From: Bacteroidales bacterium
GTDB lineage: Bacteria > Bacteroidota > Bacteroidia > Bacteroidales > VadinHA17
Reading direction: 5' to 3'
NCBI GenBank assembly: GCA_024762655.1
Contig: JANTHB010000012.1
Span: forward strand, 1-52,050
DNA length: 52,050 nucleotides
Shown: positions 44,873 to 52,050 of the stretch, piece after piece
Layout of the letters: every line of letters starts with the position of its first letter
Position numbering within the stretch: position 1 is the first letter of the stretch
Notes under the pieces: model-generated
Told to the model about the DNA's origin: nothing
What the model saw: only the letters and a program-made list of their open reading frames with translations
Databases searched by the model: none
Position numbers and translations under genes: made by a program

Positions 44873-45912
44873 TGATCCTGTCCGGAATCATTCCGCATAT
44901 TTTCCCCCGGGGACCTGCCGGCGATCCTTTTTATTTTGTTTTTGGGGTTTTCTTTCTTTGGATAAGTGGCCGCTACCTTATTGAGGGGGGAGTGTCATTA
45001 GGAAAGAACCTGCGGTTATCCCCTCTTGTTGTGGGGATTACAGTTATCTCTATGGGCACCTCTGCCCCTGAATTGCTGGTGAGTATCAAAGCGGCTGTTC
45101 TGAGACATCCTGACATTGCCGTGGGGAACGTGGTGGGTTCAAATATTGCCAATATCGGGCTGGTGCTGGGTGTGACCTCCCTGATGATACCCCTCGCGGT
45201 TCGGAAAGCCACCTTACGGGTGGACGGTGTGATTATGATTCTGGTTACCATCGGTTTTATCATCATGGCCTGTACGGGAAAAGTATTGTCCTGGCATGAA
45301 GGAGTTATCATGCTGATGACCATCTCTGTTTACCTTATCTGGCTGGTTATCAAATCCAGAAAACAAAAAATAATCCTGCCGGAGATAGATAAAAAAGGCA
45401 TTTCTCTGTGGTGGGTGGCTCTGATTGTTATAATTATTGCATCTTACGGCTTAGTATTGGGAGCAGATTATGTGGTGGTTGGTGCTTCCGGTGTGGCCAA
45501 AAGCCTCGGAATCAACGAGCGGGTGATATCCCTTAGCATGGTGGCCCTCGGGACCAGCCTGCCTGAACTTACAGCTTCCATCACCGCTGCACTGAAAAAA
45601 GAACCTGATATGTCTATGGGCAATATCATAGGATCAAATATCTTTAACCTTTTTGGAATACTGGGTGTTACTTCCTTGATACATCCCATCCCTGTCAATC
45701 CCAAAATATTGAACTTTGATGCGATATATGTGCTGATCCTTACGGTCTTCGTACTTATCCTCGGATCCAAAATGTTCGGGCGAAGATTAAGCCGTTTGGA
45801 CGGTCTTGTACTGATTTTCTTTTATTCGTTTTATATTTTTGTGATCTATTTTAACAAGAATCCGGATTTCTTTCACATCGGGCATTTCTTCAACGCGATC
45901 TGTCCGTCCTAA
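44872..45912 (+). CDS. Calcium/sodium antiporter-like CaCA family protein
   Basis: The 346-aa inner-membrane exchanger has about ten TM helices with the two inverted alpha-repeats of the CaCA family: [15 protein letters not shown] (N-terminal half, followed by [16 protein letters not shown]) and [15 protein letters not shown] (C-terminal half, with [16 protein letters not shown]). The Glu in each PEL motif binds the cation. Members of this YrbG-like group exchange Na+ or K+ for Ca2+; selectivity cannot be told from sequence. It is translationally coupled to tatA and followed after 14 bp by the ABC ATPase gene. Confidence 0.93.
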   Translation: MILSGIIPHIFPRGPAGDPFYFVFGVFFLWISGRYLIEGGVSLGKNLRLSPLVVGITVISMGTSAPELLVSIKAAVLRHPDIAVGNVVGSNIANIGLVLGVTSLMIPLAVRKATLRVDGVIMILVTIGFIIMACTGKVLSWHEGVIMLMTISVYLIWLVIKSRKQKIILPEIDKKGISLWWVALIVIIIASYGLVLGADYVVVGASGVAKSLGINERVISLSMVALGTSLPELTASITAALKKEPDMSMGNIIGSNIFNLFGILGVTSLIHPIPVNPKILNFDAIYVLILTVFVLILGSKMFGRRLSRLDGLVLIFFYSFYIFVIYFNKNPDFFHIGHFFNAICPS

Positions 45913-45926
45913 TAATAGTTGATTCT

Positions 45927-46583
45927 ATGATAGTAACGCACAGCATAAAAAAATCATATGGCTCTTTGCAGGTTCTGAAAGGGATCGATTTCCAGGTGGA
46001 AAAAGGGGATATTGTTTCTATTTTCGGGGCTTCGGGAGCCGGAAAAACGACTTTTCTCCAGATTCTGGGGACACTCGACAACCCGGAGGAGGGAGAGGTA
46101 TTGTATGATGATGTGAATGTATTCCGGCTCAGAGAAAAACAACTCTCCCGCTTCCGGAACCGGCACGTCGGCTTTGTGTTTCAGTTTCATCATCTTTTGC
46201 CGGAGTTTACCGCCCTTGAGAATGTCTGCATACCTGCTTTCATTGCCGGTGTTTCACACAAGGAAGCAGAGCAGCGCGCGCTTGAATTGCTTGAGGAGCT
46301 GAACCTGGCAAACCGGACCGATCATAAGCCCGCTGAGTTGTCCGGTGGTGAACAGCAGCGGGTAGCCGTGGCCCGTGCTCTGATCAATAAACCCGAAGTG
46401 TTGCTGGCAGATGAGCCTTCGGGGAACCTTGACTCCAAAAACAAAAACGAACTCCACGAATTGTTGCTGCGGATTCATGACGAAAAAAACCAGACCATCG
46501 TTATCGTAACCCATGACAAAGATCTGTCTGTCATTGCCCATCGCAAACTGTTGATGAAAGACGGAAAACTTTTTGAGGATTGA
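45927..46583 (+). CDS. lolD: LolD-like ABC transporter ATP-binding protein
   Basis: The 218-aa cytoplasmic ATPase has Walker [10 protein letters not shown] (34-42), the Q-loop [13 protein letters not shown] region, signature [15 protein letters not shown], Walker [13 protein letters not shown] and switch His in IVTHD. The [23 protein letters not shown] motif is typical of the LolD/MacB ATPase branch. It could serve the LolC/E-type permease (4031-5275), the ATPase-less MacB-type permease (38465-39823), or both; the sequence does not decide. Part of the tatA-antiporter-ATPase-trmN6 run of genes. Confidence 0.88.
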   Translation: MIVTHSIKKSYGSLQVLKGIDFQVEKGDIVSIFGASGAGKTTFLQILGTLDNPEEGEVLYDDVNVFRLREKQLSRFRNRHVGFVFQFHHLLPEFTALENVCIPAFIAGVSHKEAEQRALELLEELNLANRTDHKPAELSGGEQQRVAVARALINKPEVLLADEPSGNLDSKNKNELHELLLRIHDEKNQTIVIVTHDKDLSVIAHRKLLMKDGKLFED

Positions 46584-46617
46584 TAAGATAAGAAGGAAAC
46601 GCCCCTGACGCCTGGAA

Positions 46618-47340
46618 ATGATGTCGGATCCGGTTTTTCATTTTAAAAAGTTTTCGGTCAGTCAGAGCAATGCTGCCATGAAGATCACGACGGACAGTGT
46701 GTTGCTCGGAGCCTGGACAGACTGCAGCGGGGCAGAGAATATTCTGGACGTGGGGGCCGGGACCGGCGTGATTGCGCTGATGCTGGCACAGCGCTGCACG
46801 GGCCGTATCATTGCCCTGGAGCCTGACCGGAAGACCTCCCGTGAAATGACATCCAATATCCTTCATTCTCCCTGGGCAGAACGAATCGTTCCCGTTCAGG
46901 CATCTTTTCAGCACTTTCTGGCCCGGGATGTGGAAGGAAGATTGCCAAAATACGATCTGGTAGTATCCAATCCTCCGTATTTTATGAGGGATCTGCCGTC
47001 ACGTGCTCCGGAAAAGGCTTCGGCACGGCATACCGTCACGCTTACCTATGAAGCCTTACTTGAGGGAGCCGGCAGAATGCTTACCGAACGGGGAAAATTG
47101 TCCCTGATAGTGCCCTGCAGGTACGAATCCTATGTTATCTCCCTGGCTTCAGATCAAAAATTGTATTGTAACCGCATACTGGAGGTGAGACCCGGAAAAA
47201 AGAAGGCTTACTTTCGTGTGCTTATGGAACTGGGCAGAAAGAAAGAACCCCTGAAAAAAGAAACCCTCGCCATCCATGATGGCGGGGGCTACTCTGAAGA
47301 ATATAAAACGTTAACCCGGGATTATTACCTGGATTTCTAA
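46618..47340 (+). CDS. trmN6: tRNA1(Val) (adenine(37)-N6)-methyltransferase
   Basis: The 240-aa SAM-dependent methyltransferase (YfiC/TrmN6 family) modifies A37 of tRNA-Val. It opens with FHFKKFSVSQSNAAMKITTDSVLLGAW, a family mark, then the SAM motif LDVGAGTGVIALMLAQRC and the catalytic NPPY (about 118-121). RHTVTLTYEALLEGAGRML follows. Normal family length. The ATG is doubled (46618 and 46621). Its stop interlocks with that of the convergent saccharopine dehydrogenase-like gene (CTAA at 47337-47340). Confidence 0.93.
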   Translation: MMSDPVFHFKKFSVSQSNAAMKITTDSVLLGAWTDCSGAENILDVGAGTGVIALMLAQRCTGRIIALEPDRKTSREMTSNILHSPWAERIVPVQASFQHFLARDVEGRLPKYDLVVSNPPYFMRDLPSRAPEKASARHTVTLTYEALLEGAGRMLTERGKLSLIVPCRYESYVISLASDQKLYCNRILEVRPGKKKAYFRVLMELGRKKEPLKKETLAIHDGGGYSEEYKTLTRDYYLDF

Positions 47341-48677
47341 AGTCGCGGCATGGCGCTTTCCGGTAGTCCGAATTCCTCTGAGAAGGTGATTCCCGTATTT
47401 TCAAGCTCTTGCAGAACCGGTTTATAAATTTCAGGGATGACGGGACGGTAGACGCCTTTGACGTCAATCGTGCCTTCCAGGATCAATCTGACCGCAATCG
47501 CTGCAGGCAAAGCCACCGTGCGTGCGACGGCCGTATTGGTACGGAGGGAACCGAAATCCAGCATGCGGGCATGGATCACTTCTTTTTTCCCGTCTGGATA
47601 TTCGGCCAGAAACGAGTGCTGCATGGCGATCATGTCCCGTTCTTCGGGTTTCAGCATCATCTTCCCGATCATCAGGTCGGAGGTAACCTCAAAAGGAGAA
47701 TCTTCCTTGCGTCCTATTTCTTTCGTATCAAAGAGTCCCAGCCAGGCCAGGGCATCCGGCACAAAATGATTTTCCGGAAGCCCCAGGAAGGAAGCTACCT
47801 TACTGCGTATGTTCTCTGTTTCTTTTTCGCCGATCAGATAAGCGACCATATCCGCATAGCTTTTTCCGCTAAGATCGATCTTGTCATAACTGATCAGCTT
47901 CATGCGTTTCATGGCGTCCATGATTTCACACCAGCCGGGATAACGCAGGGTGCCTCTGAATATGGTTTCCACCTCTGGGATATCGTAAATATCAATATAC
48001 TGGATGGAGTCGCGGTTGGGATAAACATCCAGTTTGCCAACCTCAGGAAAGTCAATGGAAAAAGTCTCTTTGAAAAGATCCTCCGTCGGTACATATTTTT
48101 CTTTTCCGTCCACCAGGAAACGCCCGTCATTGTTGCCGGCCATCACCACACCTTTCGGGCTCCAGGAGAACTTGTAATGAAAAGGGTTGTCCGCAGACTC
48201 AGGGGCAGGTAGGGCTCCTGTCAGGGAAAAAAACTTTACCACCTTACCCCCTTTGTTATGAATGTGATGAATGATCTGCATGGCAGACATGTGGTCAATA
48301 CCGGGATCTACGCCGATCTCGTTCAGGAAAAGAAGACCGGCATCTTTGGCTGCCTGGTCGAGGGCTTCCATCTCCGGTTTAACATACGAGGTGGTCACCA
48401 TATTCTTGCTGTGTTTCAGGCAGGTTTTAGCCACCATTACATGATAGGCATAAGGCAGCAGACTTACGGTCAGATCATGCGAAGCTACCATCTTATCCAG
48501 TTTTTCCGTATCATCCGTAGTCCAGGCAACAGATTCACCGTGGGGATTGTCACCGACCAGGTTGTCAGCCTTCGCTTTGGTACGCGATGCTACTGTTACA
48601 TGAAAATCATGCTCAAACAGGTATTCCACCATGGGTTTTACCACCATGCCTGCACCGAGAATAAGTACTTTTTTCAT
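47337..48677 (-). CDS. Saccharopine dehydrogenase-like oxidoreductase
   Basis: The 446-aa cytosolic dehydrogenase has an N-terminal Rossmann fold (KKVLILGAGMVVKPMVEYL) and the saccharopine reductase C-terminal fold. Visible features are SLLPYAYHVMVAKTCL, TTSYVKPEMEALDQAAKDAGLLFLNEIGVDPGIDHM and a glutamate-family catalytic domain. LYS9-like enzymes convert aminoadipate semialdehyde and glutamate to saccharopine (or the reverse), usually in lysine degradation; bacterial members vary in role. It has a -7 box (48702-48709) and is monocistronic as far as visible. Confidence 0.9.
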   Translation of the reverse strand: MKKVLILGAGMVVKPMVEYLFEHDFHVTVASRTKAKADNLVGDNPHGESVAWTTDDTEKLDKMVASHDLTVSLLPYAYHVMVAKTCLKHSKNMVTTSYVKPEMEALDQAAKDAGLLFLNEIGVDPGIDHMSAMQIIHHIHNKGGKVVKFFSLTGALPAPESADNPFHYKFSWSPKGVVMAGNNDGRFLVDGKEKYVPTEDLFKETFSIDFPEVGKLDVYPNRDSIQYIDIYDIPEVETIFRGTLRYPGWCEIMDAMKRMKLISYDKIDLSGKSYADMVAYLIGEKETENIRSKVASFLGLPENHFVPDALAWLGLFDTKEIGRKEDSPFEVTSDLMIGKMMLKPEERDMIAMQHSFLAEYPDGKKEVIHARMLDFGSLRTNTAVARTVALPAAIAVRLILEGTIDVKGVYRPVIPEIYKPVLQELENTGITFSEEFGLPESAMPRL

Positions 48678-48701
48678 ACGTTTCAGGTTTTAATGAATAG
48701 A

Positions 48702-48709
48702 CAAATATA
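48702..48709 (-). promoter_or_regulatory. -7 box of the saccharopine dehydrogenase-like gene
   Basis: The minus strand reads TATATTTG, an exact TAnnTTTG match, 24 nt before the ATG at 48677. Confidence 0.6.
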
Positions 48710-49011
48710 TATTTTCGGGAATGAGATAAAAATGAGAAAGGTTTATTTTTATGCAAAAAAGGTATGTTATTTAACAGCCTGTTTTTATAACTTCCTCCCC
48801 GGCATTCCTCTCAGACCGCAAAGGAGGGGGTGATCTGAAGATTAAATGCAGGACAAAGGAAAAGAACTACCCTGTTTTGGGGGTAAAGATGGATTACATT
48901 TGGAATTAATAGTTTTAGAGGTTCGGAGAAAGTTTTGGGGGAGATGAAAAAAAAGAAATTTCGTTTTAAGATAGAAATTTCTTTATTTTTGAATTCAATA
49001 TTTTAGCGGCA
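48710..49011. other. Non-coding region between divergent genes, with mutS promoter elements
   Basis: No gene is seen. A first mutS-strand -7 box TACATTTG lies at 48895-48902 with TTG at 48877-48879 (short spacing, 15). A second exact box TATTTTTG (48984-48991) is close to the mutS start. Between them lies a perfect 10-bp inverted repeat: AAGAAATTTC (48953-48962) and GAAATTTCTT (48974-48983), spacer 11. Its right arm touches the second -7 box, so it could be an operator. Confidence 0.5.
48984..48991 (+). promoter_or_regulatory. -7 box of mutS
   Basis: TATTTTTG matches TAnnTTTG exactly. Transcription would start near 48998, about 14 nt before the GTG start. Confidence 0.6.
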
Positions 49012-51624
49012 GTGGCAGGAAAACGTCCGGACATAGTAGAGACCCCTTTGATGAAGCAATACAACCAGATGAAGGCAAAGCATCCGGATGCTATTCTTTT
49101 GTTCCGGGTAGGGGATTTCTATGAAACGTTTGGCGAGGACGCCATCAGGACTGCCGGCATCCTGGGGATCACGCTCACACGCCGGGCCAACGGGGCCGCC
49201 TCCTATGTCGAGCTGGCCGGGTTTCCTCATCATGCCCTGGACACCTACCTGCCCAAACTGGTGAGGGCCGGCCAGCGGGTGGCCATCTGCGAACAACTGG
49301 AAGATCCGAAACTGACCAAGAAAATCGTAAAGCGCGGCATTACCGAGCTGGTCACTCCGGGGGTTTCCCTGAATGACAACGTGCTGGAACGCCGGGAGAA
49401 TAATTTCCTGGCAGCCGTGCATCCCGACAACATCACCGGAGTAGCGTTCCTGGATATCTCTACCGGTGAGTTTCTGGCGGCGGAAGGAACCACAGAGTAC
49501 GTGGACAAACTGCTGAATAATTTCAGGCCCCGGGAGATCCTTGTGGAAAAGAGCAAACAAAATCTGTTTAAGGAAAATTTTGCCGGGAAATATTATCTTA
49601 CCAGGCTGGATGATTGGTATTTCTCGGAAGAAAGCGCTACCGACAGACTGCTGAAACATTTTGAAACAGCCTCGCTGAAAGGGTTCGGCATCCACGGACT
49701 GCGTTCCGGAACCATCGCGGCCGGCGCCATTCTCCAATATCTGGATCTTACCCAGCATGACAAGCTCAAACATATCACCTCTCTGTCCCGTATCGGAGAA
49801 GACCGTTATGTCTGGCTGGATAAGTTTACCATACGCAACCTTGAACTGTTTCAGGCATTGTATGAGAATGCCGGTACCCTGATCGACGTAATAGACCGTA
49901 CCGTATCCCCCATGGGTGCCCGCATGCTGAAACGCTGGGTGTCACTGCCCCTGAAAGAATTAAAGCCTCTTATCCGGAGACAGAATATTGTGGAGGCGAT
50001 CCTGAGGAATGATGATTTCGGGGAATTGCTGGAAGATGAGATCAAACATATCGGAGACCTGGAGCGACTCGTGTCCAAGGTGGCTACAGGCCGGGTGAAC
50101 CCGCGCGAGGTGGTACAGATAAAAAATGCCCTGATTTCGGTGGGGGAGATCCGCACGGCCTGTCTTGCCTCGAAGGATAAGGAGCTGAAACAAATCGGGG
50201 AATCCCTGGACCTGTGTGCCCCGGCCCGGGAGAAAATCGCCAAAGAGATCGCCCCGGACCCGCCTGTGCAGGTGAGCAGAGGGGGGGTGATCGCAGAAGG
50301 GGTATCTCCCGAGCTGGACGAATTGCGCGATTTGCTCTATTCAGGGAAAGATTACCTGGAAAAACTGCAGGCAAGGGAGATCGAAAGGACCGGTATTCCC
50401 TCCCTGAAGATCGGGTTTAATAATGTCTTCGGATACTACATAGAGGTGAGGAATACACATAAAGACAAAGTCCCTCCCGAATGGATACGCAAACAGACCC
50501 TGGTGAGTGCCGAACGGTATATTACCGAAGAACTGAAAGAATATGAGAACAAGATCCTGGGCGCCGAAGAAAAGATCCTGGCATTGGAAAGCCGCCTGTT
50601 CAATGAGCTGGTAACAGGACTGGTGCCTTATATTGTTCCGTTGCAAAAGAATGCAGCGGTGATCGCCGAACTGGACTGTCTTTTTTCCCTGGCCGTGGTG
50701 GCACGGGAAAATAACTATGCCAAACCGCACCTGGATGAGTCGGATGTGATAGACATTAAAGCCGGTCGTCATCCGGTGATCGAGAAACAGTTGCCGGTGG
50801 ATGAGGAGTATGTCCCGAATGATGTGTATCTGGATAATAAGAAACAGCAGATCATTATCCTGACAGGACCTAATATGTCCGGGAAGTCGGCCCTGCTGCG
50901 ACAGACCGCATTGATCGTTCTGCTGGCACAGATCGGTGGGTATGTGCCGGCCCGCGAGGCCCGCATCGGACTGGTGGATAAAATCTTTACACGCGTGGGC
51001 GCTTCGGATAATATTTCGTTGGGAGAGTCCACTTTTATGGTGGAAATGCAGGAGGCAGCCAGCATCCTGAACAATCTGTCTTCCCGCAGCCTGGTGTTGC
51101 TCGATGAGATAGGCAGAGGCACCAGCACCTATGACGGTATATCCATCGCCTGGGCCATGGTAGAGTATATCCATGAGCATCCTTTTGCCCGCGCCAAGAC
51201 CCTTTTTGCCACACACTATCATGAACTCAATGAGATGGAGAAAACCTTCCGGCGGGTGAAGAACTACAATGTTTCTATCCGGGAGATGAATGACAAGGTC
51301 ATCTTCCTGCGGAAACTGAAGAGAGGGGGCAGTGAACACAGCTTTGGTATCCACGTTGCAAGAATGGCGGGGATGCCTAAAAGCGTGGTGTCACGTGCCA
51401 ATGAGCTTTTAAAGGAGCTGGAGAAATCGCAGGACTCCAGAACCCTGACCCGGCCGGCGGACATGGCAGAGAACAGGGAAGGCTTTCAACTGAGTATTTT
51501 TCAGCTGGATGACCCGGTGCTGAAACAGATCAGGGATGAACTGATCGACCTGGATATCAATAACCTAACGCCTGTGGAGGCCCTGAACAAACTGAATGAG
51601 ATCAAAAAGCATCTGAAGCAATAA
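49012..51624 (+). CDS. mutS: DNA mismatch repair protein MutS
   Basis: The 870-aa protein recognises mismatches with the Phe-X-Glu wedge (F36-Y-E38 in [11 protein letters not shown]) and signals with its ABC-type ATPase: Walker A GPNMSGKS (619-626), the [14 protein letters not shown] signature and Walker [17 protein letters not shown]. The connector, lever and clamp domains lie between. Helix-turn-helix [18 protein letters not shown] and a C-terminal extension are complete. It starts at GTG 49012, consistent with the nearby -7 box. No mutL is in the window. A tRNA gene follows 87 bp downstream. Confidence 0.98.
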   Translation: MAGKRPDIVETPLMKQYNQMKAKHPDAILLFRVGDFYETFGEDAIRTAGILGITLTRRANGAASYVELAGFPHHALDTYLPKLVRAGQRVAICEQLEDPKLTKKIVKRGITELVTPGVSLNDNVLERRENNFLAAVHPDNITGVAFLDISTGEFLAAEGTTEYVDKLLNNFRPREILVEKSKQNLFKENFAGKYYLTRLDDWYFSEESATDRLLKHFETASLKGFGIHGLRSGTIAAGAILQYLDLTQHDKLKHITSLSRIGEDRYVWLDKFTIRNLELFQALYENAGTLIDVIDRTVSPMGARMLKRWVSLPLKELKPLIRRQNIVEAILRNDDFGELLEDEIKHIGDLERLVSKVATGRVNPREVVQIKNALISVGEIRTACLASKDKELKQIGESLDLCAPAREKIAKEIAPDPPVQVSRGGVIAEGVSPELDELRDLLYSGKDYLEKLQAREIERTGIPSLKIGFNNVFGYYIEVRNTHKDKVPPEWIRKQTLVSAERYITEELKEYENKILGAEEKILALESRLFNELVTGLVPYIVPLQKNAAVIAELDCLFSLAVVARENNYAKPHLDESDVIDIKAGRHPVIEKQLPVDEEYVPNDVYLDNKKQQIIILTGPNMSGKSALLRQTALIVLLAQIGGYVPAREARIGLVDKIFTRVGASDNISLGESTFMVEMQEAASILNNLSSRSLVLLDEIGRGTSTYDGISIAWAMVEYIHEHPFARAKTLFATHYHELNEMEKTFRRVKNYNVSIREMNDKVIFLRKLKRGGSEHSFGIHVARMAGMPKSVVSRANELLKELEKSQDSRTLTRPADMAENREGFQLSIFQLDDPVLKQIRDELIDLDINNLTPVEALNKLNEIKKHLKQ

Positions 51625-51644
51625 AATGCCGATGAAATTCTTTT

Positions 51645-51673
51645 TTGTATTCGATAAAAAAATTTTATTTTTG
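51645..51673 (+). promoter_or_regulatory. Promoter of tRNA-Gly (TTG-N18-TATTTTTG)
   Basis: TTG (51645-51647) and TATTTTTG (51666-51673) are 18 nt apart, a full match to the phylum consensus. Transcription would start near 51680, 32 nt before the tRNA. Confidence 0.75.
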
Positions 51674-51711
51674 CAAACGCTTTCAAAGGAAGTACGTTAT
51701 TTCATAAGGTT

Positions 51712-51784
<73 letters not shown>

Positions 51785-51785
51785 C

Positions 51786-51820
51786 AAACAAAAAAACCGC
51801 AAAATGCGGTTTTTTTGTTT
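51786..51820 (+). terminator. Intrinsic terminator after tRNA-Gly
   Basis: A perfect 16-bp stem (51786-51801 with 51805-51820; AAAC-A7-CCGCA with TGCGG-T7-GTTT) and an AAA loop begin 2 nt after the tRNA. The T tract is inside the right arm. Strong rho-independent terminator. Confidence 0.93.
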
Positions 51821-51881
51821 CCGGACTTATCCCTGGTTTTCCTGTGTGAAGGGGATAGCTCCGGGGCTTTGTTTTTCGGTT

Positions 51882-51911
51882 TTGCCACGACTGAAATTTG
51901 TTTTATTTTTG
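51882..51911 (+). promoter_or_regulatory. Promoter of the terminal RNA (TTG-N19-TATTTTTG)
   Basis: TTG (51882-51884) and TATTTTTG (51904-51911) are 19 nt apart, an ideal promoter. The expected start near 51918 is exactly where the outer helix of the RNA candidate begins. Confidence 0.75.
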
Positions 51912-51917
51912 CATACG

Positions 51918-52044
51918 TTCTTTAATATGATAATACGCCCGGGTGGCAGGGCCGACCGTTAAGCATTGATCCTGTGGATCAATGTAGGGAGGAGCCCGAT
52001 AGCAGGGATGACAATTCCGCCACCCGGAAAAAATAGATAAAGAA
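51918..52044 (+). ncRNA. Unidentified structured RNA (sRNA or leader/riboswitch)
   Basis: About 127 nt can fold as nested helices. The outer helix is TTCTTTA (51918-51924) with TAAAGAA (52038-52044). A 9-bp GC helix CCGGGTGGC/GCCACCCGG (51939-51947 with 52019-52027) lies inside it. GGGC/GCCC (51949-51952 with 51994-51997) encloses a perfect hairpin ATTGATCC/GGATCAAT (51965-51983). A small GGGA/TTCC hairpin (52005-52018) completes it. There is no reading frame of note. I compared it by memory with RNase P, tmRNA, SRP, 6S and common riboswitches and found no sure match. It could be a free sRNA or the leader of a gene beyond the window. Confidence 0.6.
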
Positions 52045-52050
52045 AAGGAA

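Noticed and set aside
51918-52044. RNase P RNA, tmRNA, SRP RNA or a cobalamin/TPP/SAM riboswitch
   Set aside because: The diagnostic words (GGAAAGTCCGGGC, the GGGGCTGA tmRNA start, GGAAGGNAGCA, CTGAGA, the cobalamin box) are all missing; a 6S-like RNA remains possible but unproven.

Overview
The window is 52 kb of chromosome from a member of the Bacteroidota, probably Bacteroidales or Marinilabiliales sensu lato (the order is an inference). Three signs support the phylum. Bacteroidota-type promoters (a TAnnTTTG -7 box, sometimes with TTG about 17-20 nt upstream) precede many genes. The gene content is typical: a PorP/SprF protein, a gliding-type C-terminal sorting domain, a fused SecDF, a DUF1343/NamZ protein and a Porin_10-like barrel. 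Most start sites show little Shine-Dalgarno sequence. No prophage, transposase or CRISPR array was seen; nearly all of it is ordinary core genome.

Layout. 1-490: 3' end of 23S rRNA, 5S rRNA and a strong terminator. 550-4000: putative porin overlapping a MltF-like lytic transglycosylase. 4031-5275 (-): LolC/E-type permease. 5519-6709: NamZ-type exo-muramidase. 6710-7364: a gene-free, repeat-rich stretch. 7365-9319: BlaI repressor and BlaR-type M56 peptidase with a TonB-like C-terminus, behind a promoter with three evenly spaced dyads. 9519-14823: aminotransferase (-), valS (+), DUF4783-nadC (-). 15015-19171: rlmH coupled to a very large NtrY-like histidine kinase. 19239-30099: a type IX secretion-linked set (1386-aa repeat adhesin, PorP/SprF, PD40/PKD protein), an unknown secreted protein and a propeller-SpoIIE phosphatase sensor. 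30096-35061 (-): LuxR-type regulator, hemerythrin-like protein, lipoprotein, der, era, rluB-like. 35274-36662: glmM. 36993-41340: HlyD-type adaptor, MacB-type permease and TolC without an ATPase. 41508-47340: secDF, then tatA, CaCA antiporter, LolD-like ATPase and trmN6. 47337-48677 (-): saccharopine dehydrogenase-like protein. 49012-51624: mutS. 51712-51784: tRNA-Gly(GCC) and terminator. 51882-52044: a promoter followed by a structured RNA I cannot name.

How the genes fit together. Much of the window serves the envelope: PG turnover and precursor supply (MltF-like, NamZ, GlmM), export (SecDF, TatA, T9SS parts, tripartite efflux, Lol-like parts) and envelope sensing (BlaR-like, NtrY-like, propeller-SpoIIE). 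The rest is translation and maintenance housekeeping (rRNA, tRNA, ValS, RlmH, Der, Era, RluB-like, TrmN6, MutS, NadC).

The least explained items are the terminal structured RNA, the mosaic of short duplicated words around blaI-blaR, the 20-bp-phased operators, a TTGTCAACAA site shared by namZ and glmM, and the uncharacterised secreted protein next to the SpoIIE sensor.
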